Positions 15,882-23,694 of a stretch of 41,674 bases of DNA are shown piece by piece (positions within the stretch are counted from its first letter, which is position 1; each line of letters starts with the position of its first letter). The notes beneath the pieces are model-generated. The model had not been told where the DNA came from and made no database searches. It saw only the letters and a list, made by a program, of their open reading frames with translations. Source of the stretch: Solobacterium sp. (lineage in GTDB: Bacteria > Bacillota_I > Bacilli_A > Erysipelotrichales > Erysipelotrichaceae); contig JAFOMZ010000220.1 of NCBI GenBank assembly GCA_017421125.1, forward strand, positions 1 through 41,674. Reading direction: 5' to 3'. Made by a program: the position numbers and the translations under genes.

Positions 15882-18385
15882 TGGCAAAGAAAAAACAACT
15901 GGAAGACAATACCAAATATATTCCCGCGCTGCTGGAAGATATTATGGGAGACCGCTTCGGGCGGTATGCGAAATACATTATTCAGGAACGCGCGCTGCCT
16001 GATGCGCGTGACGGACTGAAGCCTGTTCAGAGACGTATCCTCTACGCAATGTATCATGACGGAAACACTTGGGATCATGCTTACCGTAAATCCGCCAAGA
16101 CAGTCGGTCTTGTCATCGGTAATTATCATCCCCATGGCGATACATCTGTTTATGACGCAATGGTGCGTATGTCCCAGGACTGGAAGGTCAGACTGCCGAT
16201 GATCGATATGCACGGCAACAACGGCTCCATCGATGATGACCCGGCTGCTGCGATGCGTTATACGGAAGTCAGGCTTGCCAAAGTCACGCAGGTCATGGAA
16301 GACGACCTGGACAAGGATACGGTCGAATTTGCGCCGAACTTTGATGATACGGAAACAGAGCCGACAGTACTGCCGGTACCTTTCCCCGTGATGCTGGTGA
16401 ACGGGGCAAACGGCATTGCGGCAGGCTATGCCACAAACATGCCTCCGCACAACCTCAGGGAAGTCGTTGACGCAACGATCTTCCGTCTGAACAATCCGGA
16501 ATGCTCACTTGAAAATGTCATGGAATTCATCCAGGGACCCGACTTCCCGACCGGCGGTATCGTACAGGGTGCCCAGGGCATCCACGATGCATTTGAGACC
16601 GGCAAGGGAAGGATCGTTGTAAGGGCAAAGGCTGAGATCGTCGACGCCAAATCCATGCAGCAGATCGTGATCACCGAGATCCCTTATGAAGTGGTCAAGA
16701 GCGAACTGGTGCGCAAGATGGATGAGATCCGCATCAACAAGGATATCGACGGCATCCTGGATGTACGTGATGAATCAGACAGAAACGGTCTGAGGATCAC
16801 AGTGGATCTGCGCAAGGACGCAGATGCACAGATGATCCTGAACTATTTCTATAAGAATACAGATCTGCAGATCTACTACAGCTACAACAATGTCACGATC
16901 ATCGACAAGCGTCCGGTACAGGTAGGCCTGCTCGGACTGATCGATGCGTTTATCGATTTCCGCAAGGAAGTCGTGATCAGAAGATCAAAATATGAACTGG
17001 CCAGAATGGAAGCCAGATGCCATGTGATCGAAGGCCTGATGAAGGCGGTATCGGTTCTGGACCAGGTCATCGCGATCATCCGCGCTTCCAAGGATAAGGC
17101 TGATTCGAAAAAGAACTTGATGCGGGAATTCGGCTTTGATGAGCCTCAGGCAGAAGCGATCGTTTCACTGCGTCTGTACAGACTGTCGAATACGGACATC
17201 GTCATGCTGAGGAATGAGTTTGCCGAACTCGTCAATAAGATCGAAGAGATCCAGTCGATCCTCGACAACCCCAATGTACTGCGTTCCGTGATCGTCAAGG
17301 AACTCCGTGCCGTCAAAGAGGAATACGGGGATGACCGGCGTACACAGATAGAGGATGAGGTAGCGGATATCACGATCGACAAGACATCCATGATCGCCAA
17401 TGAACATGTCGCAGTGACGATCAGCCGTGACGGCTATGTCAAGCGTGTTTCCATGCGCTCCTATATGGCAAGCGCAGGCACGGTCACCGGACTGAAGGAA
17501 GGCGACGAACTGATCGGTGTGATCGAATGCGATACTGTCGACAAGCTCCTGCTGTTCACATCCAAGGGCAATTACGCGTATCTGCCAGTCTGGCAGATGG
17601 ATGACTGCAAGTGGAGGGATATCGGTTCCCATCTGAACAAACATACCCGTATCGAGGGTGATGACAAGGTCAGAAGTGCCGTACTCGTGCGCAGTTTTGA
17701 TACATATGCGTGGATCGTTACGGTCGCTTCAAACGGACAGATCAAGAAGAGCGAAGTCAGCCTGTTTGAAGTGCAGAGGAACAACCGTGTCATGCCGGCA
17801 ATGCTGATTTCCAACGGTACATTACTGAAGGCATTTATCGCCTATGAGAACCAGCAGGTCGTACTGGTCACACGTGACGGTCTGTCATGCCGCTATAACG
17901 TGAGCGAGATCCCGTCCATGGGCGTCAGGGCCAGGGGTGTTAAGGCCCAGAACCTGGCAAAGAACGATGAACTGGCTTCTGCCTGTGCGATCGACGCCGA
18001 TACGCCGGCAGTGCTATATATGTGCGCCAACGGTCAGATGAAGCGTGTCAGGCTGGATGATATCCCGATGGTAGGAAGACCTGCTAAGGGCAACCAGATC
18101 TGCAAGAAGATCAAATCCAACCCGGCAGTCCTGAACTGGGCTCAGGGGATCACGCCGTATGATGAGATCAATCTCATGGACGGCGGCCTGAAGCAGCTCC
18201 ATGGCAGCGATGTTCCGTTAAAGACAACGGATACCGCATTCAGCACACCGGCTGATCTCAGCCCGCAGTGGTATCTGGTCAGGGGCGTGGAGGAATGCCG
18301 CATCATGGACCGTCCGGAAGGCGCGGAAGAAGTCCATGATGAAGTGGAAAAGATCTCTCTGTTTGATGAAGGAGGCAGATCATGA
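15881..18385 (+). CDS. parC: DNA topoisomerase IV subunit A (ParC)
   Basis: An 834-residue DNA-cleaving subunit of topoisomerase IV. The winged-helix/tower region contains PDARDGLKPVQRRILYAM and the active-site segment AAMRYTEVR with the catalytic Tyr near residue 127. The quinolone-resistance segment reads HPHGDTSVYDAMVRMSQDW. The sequence MHGNNGSIDDDPAAAMRYTE and the six-bladed C-terminal domain (about 500-800) favour ParC over GyrA; a GyrA box (QRRGGKG) is not seen. In the resistance segment the position equal to GyrA Ser83 or S. aureus GrlA Ser80 is Thr, and the next hotspot (GrlA Glu84) is Asp. It overlaps parE by 1 nt and yqeH by 4 nt. Confidence 0.93.
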   Translation: MAKKKQLEDNTKYIPALLEDIMGDRFGRYAKYIIQERALPDARDGLKPVQRRILYAMYHDGNTWDHAYRKSAKTVGLVIGNYHPHGDTSVYDAMVRMSQDWKVRLPMIDMHGNNGSIDDDPAAAMRYTEVRLAKVTQVMEDDLDKDTVEFAPNFDDTETEPTVLPVPFPVMLVNGANGIAAGYATNMPPHNLREVVDATIFRLNNPECSLENVMEFIQGPDFPTGGIVQGAQGIHDAFETGKGRIVVRAKAEIVDAKSMQQIVITEIPYEVVKSELVRKMDEIRINKDIDGILDVRDESDRNGLRITVDLRKDADAQMILNYFYKNTDLQIYYSYNNVTIIDKRPVQVGLLGLIDAFIDFRKEVVIRRSKYELARMEARCHVIEGLMKAVSVLDQVIAIIRASKDKADSKKNLMREFGFDEPQAEAIVSLRLYRLSNTDIVMLRNEFAELVNKIEEIQSILDNPNVLRSVIVKELRAVKEEYGDDRRTQIEDEVADITIDKTSMIANEHVAVTISRDGYVKRVSMRSYMASAGTVTGLKEGDELIGVIECDTVDKLLLFTSKGNYAYLPVWQMDDCKWRDIGSHLNKHTRIEGDDKVRSAVLVRSFDTYAWIVTVASNGQIKKSEVSLFEVQRNNRVMPAMLISNGTLLKAFIAYENQQVVLVTRDGLSCRYNVSEIPSMGVRARGVKAQNLAKNDELASACAIDADTPAVLYMCANGQMKRVRLDDIPMVGRPAKGNQICKKIKSNPAVLNWAQGITPYDEINLMDGGLKQLHGSDVPLKTTDTAFSTPADLSPQWYLVRGVEECRIMDRPEGAEEVHDEVEKISLFDEGGRS

Positions 18386-19428
18386 CGATATGCAAAGGCT
18401 GCGGCGCAGTGCTGCAGAATGAATATCCGGATCAGGCAGGCTATACGCCCAGGCTGGACGCGGAATACTGCCGCAGATGTTTCCGTCTGATCCACTATGA
18501 TGACCTGACGGTATCCATGCGTACGGGCATAGACCCTGACATGGTGCTGAACGAGATCGCTGCCAGGGATGCCCTGGTATTATGGGTGGTCGACCTGTTT
18601 GACTTTGAAGCAGGCATGATCCCCGGATTGACAAGAAAGATCGGTGATAAGGACATCATCATGGTCTGCTCAAAGCGTGATATCCTGCCGGATACACTGA
18701 GCCATGAAAAGATCGCCCGGTTCGTTTTTGCCAGACTGAAGGAACTCGGTATCCGCATTAAGGGACTGATCATGACCAGCAAGGACAACGACGGGATCCG
18801 GGAAGTCAAGGATGCTGTGAATATGCTGAGAAACGGACGTGACGTGATCGTCATAGGCAGGGCCAATGCCGGAAAGAGCACTTTGCTGAACCATCTGGCA
18901 GGGGAAGAGATCCTTGCCAGCAGCCGTTACCCCGGTACAACACTGGCTCTCAATAAGATCGAGATCGATGGCGTGACATATATCGATACACCCGGCATTG
19001 AGATCGAAAACAGCCTGCTGATGCAGGTGAACGAGGCGGACCTGAAAACGATCCTCCCGTTTACGACGATCAAACCGCAGATCTTCCAGCTGAGAGGTGA
19101 CCAGTCCTTCGCAGTCGGCGGACTGTTCCGTCTTGACCTGAGAGGCTGCGATCATGCGACGTGTGTATGGTATATCGGCAGCCGCCTGAACCTGCACCGC
19201 TCCAAAGCGTCTGCGGCGGATGATCTCTGGGAGAAGCATTACGGGAAACTGTTCTCACCGGTCCCCGTAAACAACGCCTTCCGCACCATGACCATCCGTA
19301 AGGATCTTGATAAAATGGATGTAGTAGTGGACGGTCTTGGCTGGGCAAGCATCAGCGGCCAGGTCGGAACGATCACCACAAAAGCACCCGAACACGTGAA
19401 TGTAACATTCAGAAAGGCAATGCTGTAA
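18382..19428 (+). CDS. yqeH: Circularly permuted ribosome-assembly GTPase YqeH
   Basis: A 348-residue GTPase needed for 30S subunit maturation in B. subtilis. An N-terminal zinc finger is visible: C4-x2-C7 (CKGC) and C30-x2-C33 (CRRC). The GTPase motifs come in permuted order: G4 CSKRD near residue 94, then G1 GRANAGKST near 159, then G3 DTPGI near 203. The C-terminal domain (about 220-348) is RNA-binding in relatives. Length is close to the family norm of about 365. The start overlaps parC by 4 nt and yhbY follows after 3 nt, so decatenation and ribosome-assembly genes share one transcript here. Confidence 0.95.
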   Translation: MTICKGCGAVLQNEYPDQAGYTPRLDAEYCRRCFRLIHYDDLTVSMRTGIDPDMVLNEIAARDALVLWVVDLFDFEAGMIPGLTRKIGDKDIIMVCSKRDILPDTLSHEKIARFVFARLKELGIRIKGLIMTSKDNDGIREVKDAVNMLRNGRDVIVIGRANAGKSTLLNHLAGEEILASSRYPGTTLALNKIEIDGVTYIDTPGIEIENSLLMQVNEADLKTILPFTTIKPQIFQLRGDQSFAVGGLFRLDLRGCDHATCVWYIGSRLNLHRSKASAADDLWEKHYGKLFSPVPVNNAFRTMTIRKDLDKMDVVVDGLGWASISGQVGTITTKAPEHVNVTFRKAML

Positions 19429-19431
19429 TAT

Positions 19432-19719
19432 ATGCTGACAGGAAAACAGAAACGTTACCTGCGTTCTCTTGCCGAGACGCAGCCGGCAATCTTTCAGATC
19501 GGCAAGGAAGCGCTCAGCGACAACCTGATCGATACGGTCGACAAGGCGCTGGAAGCCAGGGAACTGATCAAGATCAGGATCCTCAAGACGGCACCCGAGG
19601 ATACGAAGGAACTTGCATTTGATCTGGCAATGCACACCCGCAGCGAGATCGTTCAGATCATCGGCCGGACACTGATCCTTTACCGCAGAAGCCGTGAACA
19701 CAAGATCGTTCTGCCATGA
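19432..19719 (+). CDS. yhbY: RNA-binding protein YhbY (CRM domain)
   Basis: A 95-residue single-domain CRM RNA-binding protein associated with pre-50S ribosomes in other bacteria. It begins MLTGKQKRYLRSLA and contains the domain core PAIFQIGKEALSDNLI near residue 19, ending with IIGRTLILYRRSR. Length matches the family. It lies 3 bp after yqeH and overlaps the next gene by 4 nt, the same order as in the B. subtilis yqe cluster (yqeI). No strong ribosome binding site precedes it, so re-initiation after yqeH is likely. Confidence 0.93.
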   Translation: MLTGKQKRYLRSLAETQPAIFQIGKEALSDNLIDTVDKALEARELIKIRILKTAPEDTKELAFDLAMHTRSEIVQIIGRTLILYRRSREHKIVLP

Positions 19720-20528
19720 AGACATGTATCGTAAGCGCACCGTTTGATCCGGTCACAAATGCCGAGATCAGACGTCTGCTGAATGCCGCAAAGGTAAACG
19801 GCTTCAGAAAAGTATATCTGTATGTAACAGAAGAGGGCATCCTGCCCCGTGCACAGCGTATGCGCATGGTCAGTCTTGCCATCAGGCCATGGAGAAAACT
19901 GGAACTGTACAAAGGAAAAGACAATCCTGCCAATATGATCCCGCTCAACAGCGCTTCGGAAGAGATTGTACGGCAGGGAAGATATGATCTGGCTGCGCCC
20001 GGGATCAGAAAGCTTCTGATCGAAGAAGGGCCGTACCTGAACGAAACACTGGATCATCTGTGCAATCCTCACCGTGCCGCGCACAGCAGATCTGTTGCTA
20101 TGGTATGCAGACAGCTGGCGGAAGCACACGGAATGGATGCGGAACAGGCATGGCGGGCAGGCATGATGCATGACATGACAAAAGCCTTCAGCGATGAAGC
20201 AAACGGAAAGATCATGAAAGTATACGCGCCGGAAATGATGGAATACAGCCCGAAAGTATGGCACAGCTATACGGCACCCGTATACCTGTATCATTATCTT
20301 GGACTGCGGGACCGTAAGATCCTGGAAGCCATCAGGCATCATACGCTCGCAGACGGAACAGGCGATCTTGACAGGATCCTGTATATCGCCGACAAGATCG
20401 AACCGTCCAGAGGATATGATTCAACAAAAGAAATGGAATTAAGCATACAGGATCTGAAAAAAGGAGCAGAACTTGTACTTGCGGAATCCAAGCAGTATAT
20501 GCGTGAAAAGGAGGGACTGAATGTCTGA
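19716..20528 (+). CDS. yqeK: NadD-like (degenerate) and YqeK HD-domain fusion
   Basis: A 270-residue fusion. Residues 115-270 are a YqeK-type HD hydrolase, a family shown to cleave diadenosine tetraphosphate symmetrically. Metal-site residues are visible: His123, MMHD (His152-Asp153), RHHT (His208-His209) and ADKIEP (Asp226). Residues 1-110 look like nicotinate-mononucleotide adenylyltransferase: SAPFDPVTNAEIRR replaces the usual GGTFDPxHxGH, and NSASEEIVRQGRYDL replaces the SSTxIR segment. The signature histidines are gone, and most of the core between them is missing (about 110 residues instead of about 190). I infer that the NadD half is not an active adenylyltransferase. It sits between yhbY and rsfS, where separate nadD and yqeK genes occur in B. 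subtilis. Confidence 0.85.
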   Translation: MKTCIVSAPFDPVTNAEIRRLLNAAKVNGFRKVYLYVTEEGILPRAQRMRMVSLAIRPWRKLELYKGKDNPANMIPLNSASEEIVRQGRYDLAAPGIRKLLIEEGPYLNETLDHLCNPHRAAHSRSVAMVCRQLAEAHGMDAEQAWRAGMMHDMTKAFSDEANGKIMKVYAPEMMEYSPKVWHSYTAPVYLYHYLGLRDRKILEAIRHHTLADGTGDLDRILYIADKIEPSRGYDSTKEMELSIQDLKKGAELVLAESKQYMREKEGLNV

Positions 20529-20859
20529 TTTACTGCAGTTAGTCGAACACACCCTGAGTGAAAAACTCGCCGAACACATTTCCGTGATCGATATGAGAGG
20601 CATCAATCCGTTCACGGACTGGTTTGTTGTCGCAACAGCCAGAAATCTCCGCCATGCGGACAGCCTTGCGGATGAAGTTGCGGATGCTGCGCAGAAAGCA
20701 GGCTTCCCGCTCCGTACCAGGGAAGGTGCGGAAGGAAGTTCATGGATCCTCGTGGATCTGAATGAAGTGATCGTGCATATCTTTACGGAAGAGGCCAGGG
20801 CACAGTACAAACTGGAAAATCTCTGGGGCGACCTGCCGATCGAAGAATACAGTGAATAA
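20521..20859 (+). CDS. rsfS: Ribosomal silencing factor RsfS
   Basis: A 112-residue protein of the RsfS/Iojap family, which binds uL14 on the 50S subunit and blocks subunit joining when nutrients are scarce. The core is intact: ISVIDMRGINPFTDWFVVATA, HADSLADEVADAA, REGAEGSSWILVDLNEVIVHIF and the terminal LENLWGDLP. GGAGG at 20513-20517 lies inside the yqeK end, four bases before the ATG, and the genes overlap by 8 nt. It is the last gene of the parE-to-rsfS run and is followed by a strong terminator. Confidence 0.95.
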   Translation: MSDLLQLVEHTLSEKLAEHISVIDMRGINPFTDWFVVATARNLRHADSLADEVADAAQKAGFPLRTREGAEGSSWILVDLNEVIVHIFTEEARAQYKLENLWGDLPIEEYSE

Positions 20860-20861
20860 CG

Positions 20862-20882
20862 GGACTCTGCGGAGTCCTTTTT
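20862..20882 (+). terminator. Intrinsic terminator after rsfS
   Basis: GGACTC (20862-20867) and GAGTCC (20872-20877) with a TGCG loop, then five T. Confidence 0.85.
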
Positions 20883-20895
20883 CTATGCCTGTCAT

Positions 20896-20929
20896 GAAAA
20901 AAGGAAGCGTGTCTATTGGACAGCTTCCT
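20896..20929 (-). terminator. Intrinsic terminator of the thioredoxin-like gene
   Basis: On the minus strand AGGAAGC (20929-20923) pairs with GCTTCCT (20908-20902), with an inner TGTC/GACA pairing, followed by a run of T. The stem begins at the first base after the coding frame, overlapping the stop codon. Confidence 0.8.
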
Positions 20930-21465
20930 CAATTTACCGGTTTATCGATCGTATCGGGTTCCGCACCCTGATAGAGGTTGTTCTGCAGCAGCCACTTTGT
21001 CAGGTCCGCTTCATTGATCGGTGACTGCGGATCCCATTCCAGGGTGTTGAGCACTTCGATCTTATCCTGATTGTTGCGGGTCGCGACAAAGGCAGGATAG
21101 CTTCCGATATTCCACTCTGACTTCAGTCTGTTTGTCTGCAGCTTTTCTTCCAGCGTGGTAATGTCAACGTATTCGATCAGCGACGGCAGGTCAACGCCTG
21201 TATTTCTCGCCGTACTCTTCATGATCGTGTTTTCCAGATATCTGCAGTCATCATTCTTGAAACTGCAGAAGTAGTAATAATGGATCGCGGAAGGACCGGA
21301 ACTCAGCGTGTAATCGGAGAGTGCCTCGTAATTGACGATCGTATTCAAAAAGTCATGCACCTCAGTCTGATCAGGTGCTTCCGGTTCAAATATAATATAC
21401 CCGATGAATGCTGCGCTCCAGATAACGAGCAGGGTATTGAAAATGTATAAGATACGTTTCAGCAT
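20929..21465 (-). CDS. Membrane-anchored protein with a thioredoxin-like fold (tentative)
   Basis: A 178-residue protein with a single N-terminal membrane segment (about 5-26) and an extracytoplasmic domain. I do not recognise a named family. Features suggestive of a thioredoxin fold are a strand ending in two cysteines, YYYFCSFKNDDC (Cys67 and Cys74, spacing x6), a following helix, and GSYPAFVAT near 121 where Pro124 sits like the cis-proline of thioredoxins. Cys67-x6-Cys74 is not the usual CxxC, so redox activity is uncertain. It is divergent from dnaD and ends in its own terminator. The start is odd: no ribosome binding site, with TAGAAT only 12 nt before the ATG, so the mRNA may have almost no leader. 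Confidence 0.6.
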   Translation of the reverse strand: MLKRILYIFNTLLVIWSAAFIGYIIFEPEAPDQTEVHDFLNTIVNYEALSDYTLSSGPSAIHYYYFCSFKNDDCRYLENTIMKSTARNTGVDLPSLIEYVDITTLEEKLQTNRLKSEWNIGSYPAFVATRNNQDKIEVLNTLEWDPQSPINEADLTKWLLQNNLYQGAEPDTIDKPVN

Positions 21466-21477
21466 AACAGTGTGATT

Positions 21478-21507
21478 ATTCTAGCATTAACCGCATAGTA
21501 AATGCAA
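21478..21507 (-). promoter_or_regulatory. Promoter of the thioredoxin-like gene, very close to its ATG
   Basis: On the minus strand TTGCAT, an 18-nt spacer and TAGAAT with a TGC extension. The -10 ends 12 nt before the ATG at 21465, leaving a leader of only about 5 nt. No ribosome binding site is visible. A second candidate further upstream (TTCAAT, 16 nt, TATAAC) cannot be excluded. Confidence 0.45.
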
Positions 21508-21550
21508 TTTGAATAATTTCCGTTATAATAATTTTTAAACGGTATTGAAT

Positions 21551-22090
21551 ATGAATAAATGGTATGAATACAAATATGTGAATCACAGGGACTGGATTCT
21601 TGATCATCTTGAGATGCTTGGACTGTCCGCACAGGAGACCGTACTGGTGCTCCTGATCGACTTTTTCAATCAGAATAATGTCGAGATCACGATGGAACTG
21701 CTGAGCCAGAAAACAGGCATGACGCCTGATGAAACAGATAAGGCTGTTTCCGTACTGTGCGCAAAGCGCTACCTGGAAATACGCGCATCCAGCAGGAAAG
21801 TGACATTCTCACTGAACGGCCTGTTTGAAACAGATACCGCAAAGTACCAGAGGGTGCTTGACTCACCTCTGTTTGAAACATTCGAGTCGGAATTCGGCAG
21901 ACCGCTCAGCCAGCAGGAAATGCAGAAGATCTCCGACTGGAACAGGACGATCGACCGTAAACTGATCATCTACGCGCTCCGTCAGGCAAGCATCTATCAG
22001 AAGCTGAGCCTCGCGTATATCGAAGGCATCCTGAAGGCATGGATCCAGAAGGGATATACGGCTGAAATGATCGAGGCAGGCAAATCATGA
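21551..22090 (+). CDS. dnaD: DNA replication initiation protein DnaD
   Basis: A 179-residue primosomal protein with the two DnaD domains. The N-terminal winged-helix part (about 1-95) contains LSAQETVLVLLIDFFNQ and a MarR-like helix region. The C-terminal DnaD/DnaB_2 domain (about 100-175) contains FESEFGRPLSQQEMQKI, LIIYALRQASIY and YIEGILKAWIQKGY, the YxxxIlxxW motif of the family. It helps load the replicative helicase at restart sites. The ATG at 21551 or a TTG at 21545 may start it; neither has a good ribosome binding site, though TATAAT at 21524-21529 gives a likely transcription start. It overlaps nth by 4 nt, the same pair as in B. subtilis. Confidence 0.93.
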   Translation: MNKWYEYKYVNHRDWILDHLEMLGLSAQETVLVLLIDFFNQNNVEITMELLSQKTGMTPDETDKAVSVLCAKRYLEIRASSRKVTFSLNGLFETDTAKYQRVLDSPLFETFESEFGRPLSQQEMQKISDWNRTIDRKLIIYALRQASIYQKLSLAYIEGILKAWIQKGYTAEMIEAGKS

Positions 22091-22737
22091 GACGGGCAGA
22101 CAGGGTGCTGGAAGGACTGGACCGGCTGTTTCCCGACGCAAGATGCGAGCTGGACCACAAGGACAGCTATGAACTTGCTGTAGCAGTCGTGCTCTCGGCG
22201 CAGACAACAGACGCATCCGTCAACAGGGTGACGCCCGCACTTTTTGAACGTTTCCCTGATCCTGCGTCACTGGCTGCGGGAGAACTTCCCGAGATCGAAC
22301 GCCTGATCGCGTCGCTCGGACTGTACCGCAATAAAGCAAAGTCCATCAAAGGCATGGCAGAAGGCATCCATGAACGCTTCGACGACAAGGTGCCCGACAA
22401 CATGGAAGACCTGGTCAGTCTGCCCGGTGTCGGCAGGAAATGCGCAAACGTGATCCTGGCGGAATGCTACGGGGTACCGGCACTGGCTGTGGATACCCAT
22501 GTGGAACGCATCAGCAAGCGGCTTGGCCTGGCAGATCAGGCAGACAGTGTCCTGACAGTTGAAAAGAAACTGTGCAAAAAGATCCCGAAGTACAGATGGA
22601 TCAAAACACATCATCAGATGATATTTTTCGGCAGATATCTATGCCGTGCCAGAAATCCGGAATGTGACCGCTGTCCGTTCACGGATATCTGTAAGGAAAC
22701 TGAACGGCCGCGTTTGAAACAGGCAAAGGAGGGCTGA
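22087..22737 (+). CDS. nth: Endonuclease III, Nth
   Basis: A 216-residue DNA glycosylase/AP lyase that removes oxidised pyrimidines. The helix-hairpin-helix LPGVGRKCANV carries the catalytic Lys118, and VDTHVERISKRLG carries the catalytic Asp136. A 4Fe-4S cluster site of pattern C-x6-C-x2-C-x5-C is intact at Cys186, 193, 196 and 202. Length matches the family. It overlaps dnaD by 4 nt, so replication restart and base excision repair are co-expressed. Confidence 0.96.
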   Translation: MRRADRVLEGLDRLFPDARCELDHKDSYELAVAVVLSAQTTDASVNRVTPALFERFPDPASLAAGELPEIERLIASLGLYRNKAKSIKGMAEGIHERFDDKVPDNMEDLVSLPGVGRKCANVILAECYGVPALAVDTHVERISKRLGLADQADSVLTVEKKLCKKIPKYRWIKTHHQMIFFGRYLCRARNPECDRCPFTDICKETERPRLKQAKEG

Positions 22738-22741
22738 ACAA

Positions 22742-23617
22742 ATGGCATTGCTGCATCTGGATTTTGAAAGCTGCTTTACCGGCTTTAACGAAGACGTTGA
22801 CATCATCGTTCCGGACCGCAAACGGACGGAAACGCCTGAACAGTTCTACGGAAAAGATAAAAAGTATCCTGTACTCTGGCTTCTGCACGGTACATTCGGA
22901 GGTCATAGTGACTGGATCAGGAAATCAAACATCGAAGTATATGCGTGTGAACATGACCTGATCGTTGTCATGCCTTCCGTCATGAACACGGACTATGAGG
23001 CATGGGACAACTTCACACTCGGCTATGATTCCTGCCGGTACATCATCGAAGAACTGATGCCGCTGGTCCATCACTGGCTTCCGGCATCCGATAAAAGGGA
23101 AGACAACTTCATTGCCGGCCTGTCCATGGGCGGCGGCGGTGCATTGAAGCTTGCCCTGGCATATCCCCAGCTGTTTGCGGCATGCGCGTCTCTTTCCAGC
23201 ATCCCGCGTGATCTGGATGGTTCCAGGGAACGTCTGGAAAAGATCTACACCAAAAAGAGAAGTGAACTGCAGGAAGATTCTGTCATGAAGTCGGATCTCA
23301 GACTGTACAACAGCATGCACCGTTTTGACAGTGTTGATGAATACCTTGCTTCACCGGCAAATACCTGGCGTACGGTCGATCAGGCTGCCGGCAGAAAAGA
23401 TCTTCCGAGATTCCTGTTCGCCACGGGAACGGAAGATCCCCTGATGTATACGACAGGCAATTTCCAGGCGTTCAGAAAACACTGCAAAGAGATCGGATTC
23501 GAAGCGGAGTTCATCGAAGGCCCGGGAACTCACGAATGGCGTGTCTGGGAACGCGATATCCAGTATGCGCTCAGGTTCTTCGGCTTCGGCAATGAACAGC
23601 AGGGCAACGCATTCTGA
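22742..23617 (+). CDS. Alpha/beta-hydrolase, putative esterase (tributyrin esterase-like)
   Basis: A 291-residue esterase of the PF00756 type, resembling tributyrin/acetyl esterases and S-formylglutathione hydrolase-like proteins. Landmarks: YPVLWLLHGTFGGHSDWIRKS, DYEAWDNFTLGYDS, the nucleophile elbow GLSMGGGGALKLA near residue 123 and the terminal GPGTHEWRVWE with the likely catalytic His. No signal peptide is visible. GGAGG precedes the ATG by 9 nt inside the end of nth, and the gap is only 4 bp, so it belongs to the dnaD-nth transcript. In B. subtilis ypoC and ponA follow nth, so this gene occupies a position where the order differs. Substrate unknown. Confidence 0.88.
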   Translation: MALLHLDFESCFTGFNEDVDIIVPDRKRTETPEQFYGKDKKYPVLWLLHGTFGGHSDWIRKSNIEVYACEHDLIVVMPSVMNTDYEAWDNFTLGYDSCRYIIEELMPLVHHWLPASDKREDNFIAGLSMGGGGALKLALAYPQLFAACASLSSIPRDLDGSRERLEKIYTKKRSELQEDSVMKSDLRLYNSMHRFDSVDEYLASPANTWRTVDQAAGRKDLPRFLFATGTEDPLMYTTGNFQAFRKHCKEIGFEAEFIEGPGTHEWRVWERDIQYALRFFGFGNEQQGNAF

Positions 23618-23638
23618 AACAAACGAAGCATTATGATG

Positions 23639-23673
23639 AAGGAGACGCTTCCGGCTGTCTCTTTCTTCTTTTT
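23639..23673 (+). terminator. Probable terminator after the second esterase gene
   Basis: AAGGAGAC (23639-23646) and GTCTCTTT (23657-23664) form an 8-bp stem with one G-U pair, followed by a pyrimidine tail TCTTCTTTTT. The T-run is interrupted and the methyltransferase starts 22 bp later, so it may be only a partial stop. Confidence 0.5.
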
Positions 23674-23694
23674 GAAAGATATGAGGAGGCAGAT

